From positions 1 through 62,808 of the forward strand of contig DASPQJ010000032.1 of NCBI GenBank assembly GCA_035625025.1: a stretch of 62,808 nt of DNA. The letters are read 5' to 3'. Numbering within the stretch: position 1 is the first letter of the stretch; every line of letters begins with the position of its first letter. Position numbers and translations under genes: made by a program. The DNA is from Bog-793 sp035625025 (GTDB lineage Bacteria > Actinomycetota > Acidimicrobiia > Acidimicrobiales > Bog-793). Positions 17,810-24,927 of this stretch are shown here, in pieces. The notes beneath the pieces were generated by a model. It was not told where the DNA came from. It saw only the letters and a list, made by a program, of their open reading frames with translations, and made no database searches.

Positions 17810-18741
17810 GAGCTCCCTTCTCGACGGGCCCCGGCGCTGACGCCCTGGCGGGCGCCGATGCGCTCGAGCAGTGGCTCGAGATTTTGGGAGTGCGACTCCA
17901 CGCCGCAGACCGTGTCCGGGTCAGCGCCGAGCGCGAGCGCGACGAGTTGCTGCACGTGCATGTGCACGAAGGGGTAGTCCTCGCCGGTCGACTCCGAGAT
18001 CGCGTCGTGGTAACGGTCGAACTGGATCGAGCAGTTCGGGCACATGTGCACCAGGACGTCGATCTTTTCCTGCGCGAGGCGCTTCAGCTTCTCCCGCGTC
18101 ACCGCGAGCGACCGCGAGGGGTTGACGAAGATCTGGCGGAATCCGGCGCCGCAATGGGTCGTCTTCTCCGGGTAGTTGCCGGTCTTCACGACGCCGGCCG
18201 GTTCGAGCAGGTCCTCGGGCAACATGAAGTTCTCGCTGTCGCCGAGGACTTCGTCGGGGAAGACCTTGCAGTAGTGGCACGCCGGGTGGGTGGCCACCTT
18301 GATTCCGGACAATCGCCGGCGGATCAGTTCGGGGATCTGCCGGTGCCGGCTCCAGAGGATCTCGAGGCTGTGCCGATGCTGGATCGTGCGGGCCACGCCG
18401 TCGTCGTAGCGGCGGCCGATTCTTTCGAGCGTTTCATTCGCCTGCTCGCGGTACTCGGGGACCTCGAGCACGTCGCGGCACTTCTTGTTGATGGCGTAGC
18501 AGGTCGAGCAGAGGTAGGCCTGGATCGGGTGCTCGGCGTCGACCGCCACGCAGGCGTTGCGCGCCGCGACGGCGAGGGTGGTCTGGAACGGCATGAGGTC
18601 GGAGTAGTAGCCCAGGCCGGTGCAGCAGGTCTGGTCCGTGTTGACCGTGTACTCGACGTCAAGCCGTTCGAACAGCCACTTCGTCGCCGCTTCGACGCCC
18701 GGGTACTCGCTCGAAACGAGACAGCTCCGGAAGAGCTGCAC
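17806..18741 (-). CDS. HdrB-type heterodisulfide reductase subunit, first gene of the operon
   Basis: 311 residues. HdrB binds two noncubane 4Fe-4S clusters through CCG domains and carries out the disulfide/thiol half-reaction. The N-terminal CCG is complete: F-R-S-C-L-V, T-C-C-T-G-L-G and C-S-T-C. In the C-terminal one the sequence is A-C-H-Y-C, then T-T-H-C-G-A-G where C-C-G is expected, then C-P-N-C, so one cluster ligand is His instead of Cys. GTG at 18741 gives the start M-Q-L-F-R-S-C. This gene is promoter-proximal: a TTGACA element lies about 75 bp upstream, and hdrA1 follows with a 4-bp overlap. The natural disulfide substrate is unknown; CoM-S-S-CoB is unlikely outside methanogens. 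Confidence 0.85.
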   Translation of the reverse strand: MQLFRSCLVSSEYPGVEAATKWLFERLDVEYTVNTDQTCCTGLGYYSDLMPFQTTLAVAARNACVAVDAEHPIQAYLCSTCYAINKKCRDVLEVPEYREQANETLERIGRRYDDGVARTIQHRHSLEILWSRHRQIPELIRRRLSGIKVATHPACHYCKVFPDEVLGDSENFMLPEDLLEPAGVVKTGNYPEKTTHCGAGFRQIFVNPSRSLAVTREKLKRLAQEKIDVLVHMCPNCSIQFDRYHDAISESTGEDYPFVHMHVQQLVALALGADPDTVCGVESHSQNLEPLLERIGARQGVSAGARREGSS

Positions 18742-18789
18742 CCCGCCGCTGATCGGGTCGATGTCCGGGGTGGTCTGTGGGATACCTTT

Positions 18790-18818
18790 TACTTAATCAA
18801 ATCAATGGAGCTTGTCAA
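18790..18818 (-). promoter_or_regulatory. candidate promoter of the Hdr-like operon, in an AT-rich island
   Basis: On the minus strand TTGACA (18818-18813) is a perfect -35. Seventeen bp later comes TAAGTA (18795-18790), a poor -10. It lies in a ~45-bp AT-rich patch (18783-18826) that stands out from the surrounding ~65-70% GC. The -35 is also the core of a CTTG-N-CAAG palindrome, a possible operator. A start near 18783 would give a leader of about 40 nt to the hdrB GTG. Confidence 0.45.
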
Positions 18819-19025
18819 GTTAATGGCGCCGCCAGCGCTTTCCTCCGGCGCTGGTCAAAGAAAGTCGGTGGGACCGCGCGCGCCCAGGGCACGCGGGTTT
18901 CCCCTCCGTCGACGACCCGGAATCGCCAACTCCTCCCCGCGCGGGCCCCGAAGGGCAATCCCCGGACGGACCTCGGACGTATCCCCTCTGTCCGGTCGCG
19001 ATAGCCGTGCCCGAGGGGAGGCTCG

Positions 19026-19580
19026 ATGGGAGGTTCCACGAAGACGAAGCTGCGGGGGGATGTCGGCTTGGTTCCGCCACGCCATCGACACGCTTTGGCG
19101 GGCTCGGCCGGGGTCGTTGCCGCGGCAACTCTCATTCTCGTCGCGGGAAGCGCGGGAGCGGCGGCACGGGGATCCGCGTTGGCCCGCCACCCGATGCGCC
19201 ACGGCAAAGCCCCGGTCGTCATCGACTCGGCCAAGCGCGGTCCGTTCGGCGCGATCCTCGTCACCCAGAACGGCTACACCCTCTACTACGACAAGTCCGA
19301 CACCGCGACCACGATCGCCTGTACGGGGGGATGCGCCCAGATCTGGCCGCCGCTCGTGCTGCCGAGAGGCGTTCGCACTGCCAAGGCGGGGCCGGGCGTC
19401 TCCCAGAGCGACCTCGGGGACGTGCGCCGGCCGGACGGAACCCTCCAGGTGACCTTCGCCGGTCATCCGCTCTACCGCTACGTGGGCGACGGCGCCGCGG
19501 GGGAGACGAAAGGCCAGGGTGTCGGAGGGTTCTACGTCGTCAAGGCCTCCGCGAAGACGTCATCGCGCGCCGGGTGGTGA
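19026..19580 (+). CDS. exported protein with PF03640-type 'secreted repeat'
   Basis: 184 residues. A basic N-terminus and a hydrophobic stretch around residues 27-47 form a signal peptide without a clear lipobox Cys. The mature part shows the paired repeat of the PF03640 family: V-T-Q-N-G-Y-T-L-Y-Y-D-K-S-D, then C-T-G-G-C-A-Q-I-W-P-P, and later V-T-F-A-G-H-P-L-Y-R-Y-V-G-D with G-Q-G-V-G-G-F-Y-V-V. Such proteins are common in actinobacteria and proteobacteria, often beside ECF sigma/anti-sigma genes, as here; their biochemical role is unknown. The ribosome-binding site is gaggggagg before ATG 19026. The sigma-factor gene begins 41 bp downstream on the same strand. Confidence 0.8.
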   Translation: MGGSTKTKLRGDVGLVPPRHRHALAGSAGVVAAATLILVAGSAGAAARGSALARHPMRHGKAPVVIDSAKRGPFGAILVTQNGYTLYYDKSDTATTIACTGGCAQIWPPLVLPRGVRTAKAGPGVSQSDLGDVRRPDGTLQVTFAGHPLYRYVGDGAAGETKGQGVGGFYVVKASAKTSSRAGW

Positions 19581-19620
19581 CGGTAAGCGCCGACGGCGGA
19601 CCGCTCCGACCTAGCGTTCG

Positions 19621-20199
19621 ATGACGATGTCGCGCGGGCCAGTGGACTCCGATGATCCTTCCGACGAGGCGCTCCTCGCCGGCATGGCGCACGGCGACGA
19701 ATCGGCCGTGGTCACCTTTGTCCGCCGCTACCAACGCCGCGTCTTCGGTCTGGCCCACGCCATGCTCGGCGATGCCGGAGCCGCCGAGGACGTCGCCCAG
19801 GAGGCCCTCACCCGTGTCTGGCGGCACGCGCCGGTCTTCGACGCGCGCCGAGGTTCGGTCGCGACCTGGGTTCTCACAATCACGCGCAACCTGGCGATCG
19901 ACTCGCTCCGGGTTCGGCGATCACTCACGATGAGCGCCGACGAGCTCACGGACCTCCCGCAGCTCGATCTCCGGCCCGATCCCCTCGCGGCCGTCGACAC
20001 GACGACCGAGGTCCGCCGCGCCCTCGCGGCCTTGCCGCTCGAACAACGGCGAGCCATCACCCTCGCCGCGCTCTACGGCTACACCGCGGCCGAGGTCGCC
20101 CAGGCTGAGCAGATCCCGCTCGGGACGGCGAAGACCCGTATCAGAAGCGCCCTCATGAAGCTGCGCGACTCGTTCGTCGCAACCGGTGACCTGCCGTGA
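19621..20199 (+). CDS. ECF-type RNA polymerase sigma factor
   Basis: 192 residues with both ECF core regions. Region 2 includes V-R-R-Y-Q-R-R-V-F-G-L-A and A-E-D-V-A-Q-E-A-L-T-R-V-W, then R-G-S-V-A-T-W-V-L-T-I-T-R-N. Region 4 is L-P-L-E-Q-R-R-A-I-T-L-A-A-L-Y-G-Y-T-A-A-E-V-A with I-P-L-G-T-A-K-T-R-I-R. The pattern is close to the SigK/RpoE-like groups paired with zinc-finger anti-sigma factors. The anti-sigma gene overlaps its stop (GTGA). It probably controls its own operon and the upstream PF03640 gene in response to an envelope or redox signal; that target is inference. Confidence 0.9.
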   Translation: MTMSRGPVDSDDPSDEALLAGMAHGDESAVVTFVRRYQRRVFGLAHAMLGDAGAAEDVAQEALTRVWRHAPVFDARRGSVATWVLTITRNLAIDSLRVRRSLTMSADELTDLPQLDLRPDPLAAVDTTTEVRRALAALPLEQRRAITLAALYGYTAAEVAQAEQIPLGTAKTRIRSALMKLRDSFVATGDLP

Positions 20200-20852
20200 C
20201 CGAATCCCGTCCTGAATGCGAGGGCTTCGCAGACGACCTCGTCGCCCTGGCGCTCGGGACGATCACCGGTCGCGCCCGCGCCGACGTGATCGCCCACGTC
20301 GACGCCTGCCCGCACTGCACGGGCGAGCTCGAGGCGCTCTCGGGAACAACCGACCGCCTGCTCCGACTCGTTCCCGCAAGGGAACCACCCTTCGGTTTCG
20401 AGGTCCGAGTGCTCACGAGGATCCGCGAGGCGCGACGGGCGCGGCTCAGCGCGTGGAGGCGCCAGACGGCAACGCTCGTCGCCGCCGCCGCGCTCGTCGC
20501 CGGCGTCGTCGGGTTCCTCGTCGGACATGACTTCGGCTCCGCACGGCCGGCGAAATCCGCGAGTACGGTCTTCGCGGTCTTCCACACGGCCTCGCGCCCT
20601 GTCGGCGAACTGTCCGTGACGCAGGGACGAAACCCGCGGCTCGAGGTGCAGATCTCCGGGCTCGGCACGAACGGGCCGGTCACCTGTCGCGTCGTCGGCC
20701 CGCACGCCCGCGCGACGACGGTCGGCGTCTTCTGGCTTTACCACGGGTCCGGCTCCTGGACGGCCCCGCTTCCCTTCCCGGCGAGCGAGTTGCGCGGCGC
20801 GACGCTCACCTCGCCGAACGGGTCGGTGCTCGCGCGAGCCTCTCGCGGCTAG
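20196..20852 (+). CDS. membrane-anchored zinc-finger anti-sigma factor
   Basis: 218 residues from a GTG that overlaps the sigma stop. The N-terminal ~70 residues have the anti-sigma zinc motif H-V-D-A-C-P-H-C (HxxxCxxC), with the preceding acidic helix C-E-G-F-A-D-D-L. One membrane span follows around residues 90-108 (T-L-V-A-A-A-A-L-V-A-G-V-V-G-F-L-V-G). An extracytoplasmic domain of about 100 residues has beta-like segments (V-G-V-F-W-L-Y-H-G-S-G-S-W). It should hold the upstream sigma factor inactive until signalled. The outer domain is a sensing candidate; its ligand is not evident. Confidence 0.85.
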   Translation: MTESRPECEGFADDLVALALGTITGRARADVIAHVDACPHCTGELEALSGTTDRLLRLVPAREPPFGFEVRVLTRIREARRARLSAWRRQTATLVAAAALVAGVVGFLVGHDFGSARPAKSASTVFAVFHTASRPVGELSVTQGRNPRLEVQISGLGTNGPVTCRVVGPHARATTVGVFWLYHGSGSWTAPLPFPASELRGATLTSPNGSVLARASRG

Positions 20853-20866
20853 CCGGAAACCGTGCC

Positions 20867-20882
20867 CCCCGCCCGGGCGGGG
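20867..20882. terminator. 16-bp GC palindrome between convergent genes
   Basis: A perfect palindrome, CCCCGCCCGGGCGGGG, lies between the anti-sigma gene (+) and the P-type ATPase gene (-), a position suited to a bidirectional terminator. There is no T-tract on either side, so termination by this element is only a possibility. Confidence 0.3.
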
Positions 20883-21035
20883 ACGTCGCGGCCCCCCACG
20901 ACCCCTTGTCGGGGTAAAGCCCACGTCCCGACACTGCGCCCAAGCCCGCACCGGGTGCGAGACGGCGCCCGTGTCTCGGGAACCGGTCCGCTGGGGTCGC
21001 AAGACCGCCCTAGGTCCGCCTCGCCGAGGCCCCGT

Positions 21036-23735
21036 TCATCTGCCGCTCCCCCACTGCGGACTGTGGAAGCGAACGTAGCGGGACGCCCGGCGACGGACAC
21101 TCCGCTCCATTCTTTCAACGTGGGCCAAGGCCGGTCGGGGACTGCGCGCGTGAGGAGCCCGATAAAAGCGCGTCTTGGCCAGCTCGACGAGCACCAGGTA
21201 GACGACGACCATCGCGAACAACCACAGGAAGAACACCGCCGGTAGCGGCTTAAAGCCCAGCAGCCTGGCAAGACCGGTGAACGGCAGGATCGCCCCGACG
21301 AGGGCCGCGCCGGTCGGGACCGCGAGCATCGCGAGACTGGGCCGGCTCTTGAGGAAAGGAATCCTCCGGGTGCGGATCACGTAGATGACGAGGGTCTGGG
21401 TGGCGATCGACTCCACAAACCAGCCGGACCGGAACTCGACGTGGCCGGCGTGGAGCAACCAGAGCATCACCCCGAAGGTGACGTAGTCGAAGATGGAGCT
21501 CACCGGACCGAACACGGACATGAAGCGCCGGATGAACTTCATGTCCCACGCCGCCGGTCGGGCGAGCGCCTCGGGATCGACGCGGTCGGTCGGGATCACG
21601 AGTTGTCCGGCGTTGTAAAGAAGGTTGTTGAGGAGGATCTGCGACGGCAGCATGGGCAGGAAGGTGAGGAAGATCGACGCTCCCGCCGCGCTGAACATGT
21701 TGCCAAAGTTCGAGGACGTCGCCATGAGCACGTACTTCATCGTGTTGGCAAAGATGCGGCGGCCTTCCATGACGCCCTCCGCCAGTACGCCGAGGTCCTT
21801 GTCGAGCAGGACCACGTCGGCGGCCTCCTTGGCCACGTCGGTTCCCGAGTCCACCGATATGCCGACGTCGGCGTGGTGCAGCGCCACGGCGTCGTTCACC
21901 CCGTCGCCGAGAAACGCCACGTCCTTGCCGGTGCGGCGCGCCGCCTTGATGATCCGCGACTTCTGCTCGGGACCGATCCGGGCAAAGACCGTCGTCGTCG
22001 GAATCGCCGCTTCGAGACGAGCGTCGTCGAGCGCCGCGACCTCCGCGCCACTGAGCACCCCCGTGCACGCCAGCCCGATCTCTGAGCACACCTTGGCCGC
22101 GACCAGGCCATTGTCGCCGGTGATGACCTTGACCTCCACCGCCAGCCGTTCAAGCTGGGCGATGGAGCTGCCGGCATCGGCCTTCGGCCGGTCGGCGAAG
22201 GTGAGGTAGCCCGCTAGCGCCAAACCCTGCTCGTCCGAGGCGCGGGGCGCTTGGGCGGAATCGGCGGGGCGGGAGGCGACGGCGACCACCCGGGCCCCTT
22301 CGTTGAAGAGGGCCTCGAGCGTCGGCCTAGCCGAGCCGGGAACGTTCACGCATCTTCCGAGCACAACCTCGGGGGCGCCCTTGGTGACGAGGAGCGGCTT
22401 GCCACCCGGGTCCTGCACCAGCACCGAGGCGAGCTGCCGCTCGTGATCGAAAGGAAGGACGCCGAGTCGTTTGTAGGTAGCCGCCTCAACGGCGACTGGA
22501 CCATTCCCCACCGCCCCGGGGGCCGACCACACGGCCTGGTCGAGCGCATTTCCCCCGACCGGTCCTTCGGCGGTGACGGCCGCTTCGTTGCAGACGAGCC
22601 CGAGAAGTAACGAGCGATCGCTCTCCTTACCCGCGGCGTCGAGTGCCCGCGCGAAGGTGATCGCCCCCTCGGTGAGGGTGCCGGTCTTGTCGGTGAAAAG
22701 GATCTCGATGTTACCGAGATCCTCGATCGCGACGAGCCGCTTCACGAGGACCTTCTTCGCCGTGAGCGCCTTGGAGCCCGCGGCGAGGCTGACCGTCACG
22801 ATCGCCGGCATCATCTCGGGCGCGATTCCGACGGCGATGGCAAGTGAAAAGAGCAGCGCGTCGATGAGGGGACGGGCGAGCGCCACATTGATGACGAAGA
22901 TGCAGCCCGTCAGCACCGCCGCCACGATGAACAAGAAGCGCGAGAAACGCGACAGGCCCACCTCGAAGGCGGTCTGACCGTGTCCCTCGGTCAGTCCCGC
23001 GGCGATCTGCCCGAAGGCGGTGCGATTCCCGGTACGGACGACGACGCCGAGGCCCGACCCCTCGTGGACGATCGTCCCCATGAAGGCGCACCCCGGCTGG
23101 TCCTGCGGTTCGCGACCCCGGACGGCGGCCGCGGACTTCGTCACCGGCATCGACTCACCCGTCAACACGCCTTCGTCGCACTCGAGCTCGTCGACCTCGA
23201 GCAGGCGCAGGTCCGCCGGTACGAGGCCCCCGATACGGAGCGATACGACGTCGCCCGGCACGAGTTCGGCCACCGGCACCCGGCTCGTCTGACCGTCCCT
23301 GCGGACCTCGGCCTCCTGGCGAATCTGGGCCCGCAGAGCCGCCATCGCCATTTCCGCCCGGTACTCGTTGAAAAATCCCAGGCCGATGCTCAGGGCGACG
23401 ATCACCGCGATGATCACCGCGTTCGTGCCACCACCGGTCAACCCGGAGACCAACGCGGCCGCGAGCAGGAGAAGGAGGATCGGGTTCCGGATCTGACGAA
23501 CAAGAACGGCCGACGGGCGCACTTGATGCGTGCCAAAGGTATTCGCCCCGAACTGCAGCAATCGCCGCGCGGCCTCGTCCGACGAGAGCCCGTTCGGGCT
23601 GCTACCGAGACGCGAGAGCACCTCATCGCAGGAGAGCTCGGCCGCCTCGGTCAACTCCAATTCCGCGTCGCGCGCGCGTGCTGTCACGGCCACGTTCGCA
23701 GTCTTACCGACGGGAGTCGGCACCAAAAGAACCAC
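21036..23735 (-). CDS. mgtA: magnesium-translocating P-type ATPase (MgtA/MgtB-like)
   Basis: 899 residues with all P-type landmarks: L-T-G-E-S (actuator, near 196), phosphorylation motif F-T-D-K-T-G-T-L-T (near 350), ATP-binding K-G-A-P-E, and hinge G-D-G-V-N-D (near 615). The C-terminal membrane part has the MgtA-type L-P-S-Q-I-L-L-N-N-L-L-Y-N, S-I-F-D-Y-V-T-F-G-V and T-Q-T-L-V-I-Y-V-I-R-T-R stretches that separate type IIIB Mg2+ importers from Ca2+ pumps. It imports Mg2+ at the cytoplasmic membrane. The GTG start (23735) lies 4 bp after the stop of the pepE remnant, so the two formed an operon. A downstream GTG in V-A-V-T-A-R-A is an alternative start. No MgtC or regulatory leader is seen. 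Confidence 0.9.
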   Translation of the reverse strand: MVLLVPTPVGKTANVAVTARARDAELELTEAAELSCDEVLSRLGSSPNGLSSDEAARRLLQFGANTFGTHQVRPSAVLVRQIRNPILLLLLAAALVSGLTGGGTNAVIIAVIVALSIGLGFFNEYRAEMAMAALRAQIRQEAEVRRDGQTSRVPVAELVPGDVVSLRIGGLVPADLRLLEVDELECDEGVLTGESMPVTKSAAAVRGREPQDQPGCAFMGTIVHEGSGLGVVVRTGNRTAFGQIAAGLTEGHGQTAFEVGLSRFSRFLFIVAAVLTGCIFVINVALARPLIDALLFSLAIAVGIAPEMMPAIVTVSLAAGSKALTAKKVLVKRLVAIEDLGNIEILFTDKTGTLTEGAITFARALDAAGKESDRSLLLGLVCNEAAVTAEGPVGGNALDQAVWSAPGAVGNGPVAVEAATYKRLGVLPFDHERQLASVLVQDPGGKPLLVTKGAPEVVLGRCVNVPGSARPTLEALFNEGARVVAVASRPADSAQAPRASDEQGLALAGYLTFADRPKADAGSSIAQLERLAVEVKVITGDNGLVAAKVCSEIGLACTGVLSGAEVAALDDARLEAAIPTTTVFARIGPEQKSRIIKAARRTGKDVAFLGDGVNDAVALHHADVGISVDSGTDVAKEAADVVLLDKDLGVLAEGVMEGRRIFANTMKYVLMATSSNFGNMFSAAGASIFLTFLPMLPSQILLNNLLYNAGQLVIPTDRVDPEALARPAAWDMKFIRRFMSVFGPVSSIFDYVTFGVMLWLLHAGHVEFRSGWFVESIATQTLVIYVIRTRRIPFLKSRPSLAMLAVPTGAALVGAILPFTGLARLLGFKPLPAVFFLWLFAMVVVYLVLVELAKTRFYRAPHARSPRPALAHVERMERSVRRRASRYVRFHSPQWGSGR

Positions 23736-23738
23736 CCG

Positions 23739-24501
23739 TCAGGATCGGCCGTATCGTGCGACACCGACCGGCGGGACGCGCCCGAGGCCCTGCCCGCCGA
23801 ACGGACGGGTCGCGAGGGATTCCGCGAGCGCGCCACCGGCGACATCCCGCCTCACGCGCCAGGCGCGGGCGTCCTCGTCTTCACTGAGGATCTCGGCGAG
23901 ATCCGTCTCCACGAAGTGGGCGGCGACGCCATTTTCAAAGGTAAGCCCGGGCGGGAGGGCTCCGCTCCCGATCTCCTCGTGAAACCAGGAACGACGGGGC
24001 TTCTCGCCGTGGTCCGGGCAGTAGCTGCCGAACAGGATGCCGAGACCGTCGGGAAGCGCAGCAAGAGCGGGACGACACGAGTCGGTCAATCCACCTTCGA
24101 ACCAGCACAGCGCTCCGGTGCTCCACCCGCTGAGGACTGCTCCGTCTTCCCGCGCTCGCCGAAGGGCGTGGCCGATCCCGTGCACCCGCCAGATCGCCAC
24201 CATGTTCGCGGTACTGCCGCCAAACACGACGATGACGTCTGGATTCAGGAGCAACTCCGAAGGATCGTCCACGTTCAGCATGGAGAACAGACGCAGATGG
24301 GACACCGCGACGAATGGGTTCGCGAAGATATCTTGCGCTCTTCAATGAAACTCGGATCCGTTTTGTCGGCTGTCGGCACGAGACGCAGCCGCGGTCGCTC
24401 GACCCCGGTTCGGCGCAGCATCGCCGGCGACAGCGGCGGATTCCCGGCCTGGTCAGCCCTTCGCCGCTCGCGAAGATGTGACGCCGTCGGTCAGATGCCA
24501 T
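23739..24501 (-). pseudogene. pepE: peptidase E (S51 alpha-aspartyl dipeptidase), broken by two frameshifts
   Basis: The long C-terminal part (188 codons to 24305) is clearly S51: V-V-F-G-G-S-T-A-N-M-V-A-I-W-R-V-H-G-I, G-W-S-T-G-A-L-C-W-F with the nucleophilic Ser, and G-L-G-I-L-F-G-S-Y-C-P. The missing N-terminus continues leftward-to-start in other frames: H-I-F-A-S-G-E-G-L from ATG 24501, then N-P-P-L-S-P-A-M-L-R with L-R-L-V-P-T-A-D-K-T-D-P-S-F in the next frame, and finally D-I-F-A-N-P-F-V-A-V-S-H-L-R-L-F-S in the frame of the main ORF. Two single-base-type shifts separate the pieces. Intact PepE hydrolyses Asp-X dipeptides. A translated fragment without the first ~80 residues would lack the core sheet. 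Confidence 0.75.
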
Positions 24502-24533
24502 CGGCTCAACAGCTGTCCAACCGGCCTTGCGGA

Positions 24534-24755
24534 ATGGGCCGACCAACACCCCCGGATCGGCTTGCCCCCGAGCCGGTGGTCGTCGAGGAGCTCGGGCCTG
24601 AGGACGCGGGGCCGGTTCTGAAGCGGTATCTGCACAAAGTCCGGGTGACGGCTCGATACTTCGACGCCAAGGATTCCGACCCGGTGCATCGTTTCGCCGA
24701 CGAGGCGACCCGCCATCCGGTGTTCAGGCTGAGCGGAGATCCGGAACCGAGCTGA
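24534..24755 (+). pseudogene. C-terminal fragment of a deazaflavin (F420)-dependent nitroreductase-family protein
   Basis: The reading frame ends with E-P-V-V-V-E-E-L-G-P-E-D-A-G-P-V-L-K-R-Y-L and, after an acidic stretch, A-T-R-H-P-V-F-R-L. This is the C-terminal pattern of actinobacterial Ddn-like, F420H2-dependent oxidoreductases. The flavin-binding N-terminal half is missing: the frame upstream runs antisense to pepE. It is best read as a gene remnant. Confidence is limited because only about 70 residues are left. Confidence 0.45.
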
Positions 24756-24927
24756 GATCGTCACGCAGACGCGCCGATCTCCCATTCGGGGAGCGGCGCA
24801 GCTGTTCTGATCAGGTCGGCACGAGCTGTCCTCGGCCCAACGCCAGACGCCGGCTTCCCCGAACCGCTCGCGCCACCCGTTGATCTCCAGATGGAGGCCA
24901 CGCCCGTCGTCGTCGGTGGGCGAGACG

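Noticed and set aside
9364..18741. sHdr (sulfur-oxidising Hdr-like) identity for the operon
   Set aside because: sHdr has the order hdrC1-B1-A-hyp-C2-B2 with lipoate-binding protein genes. Here there are two HdrA, an MvhD and a GltD-like insertion, and no lipoate-binding protein.
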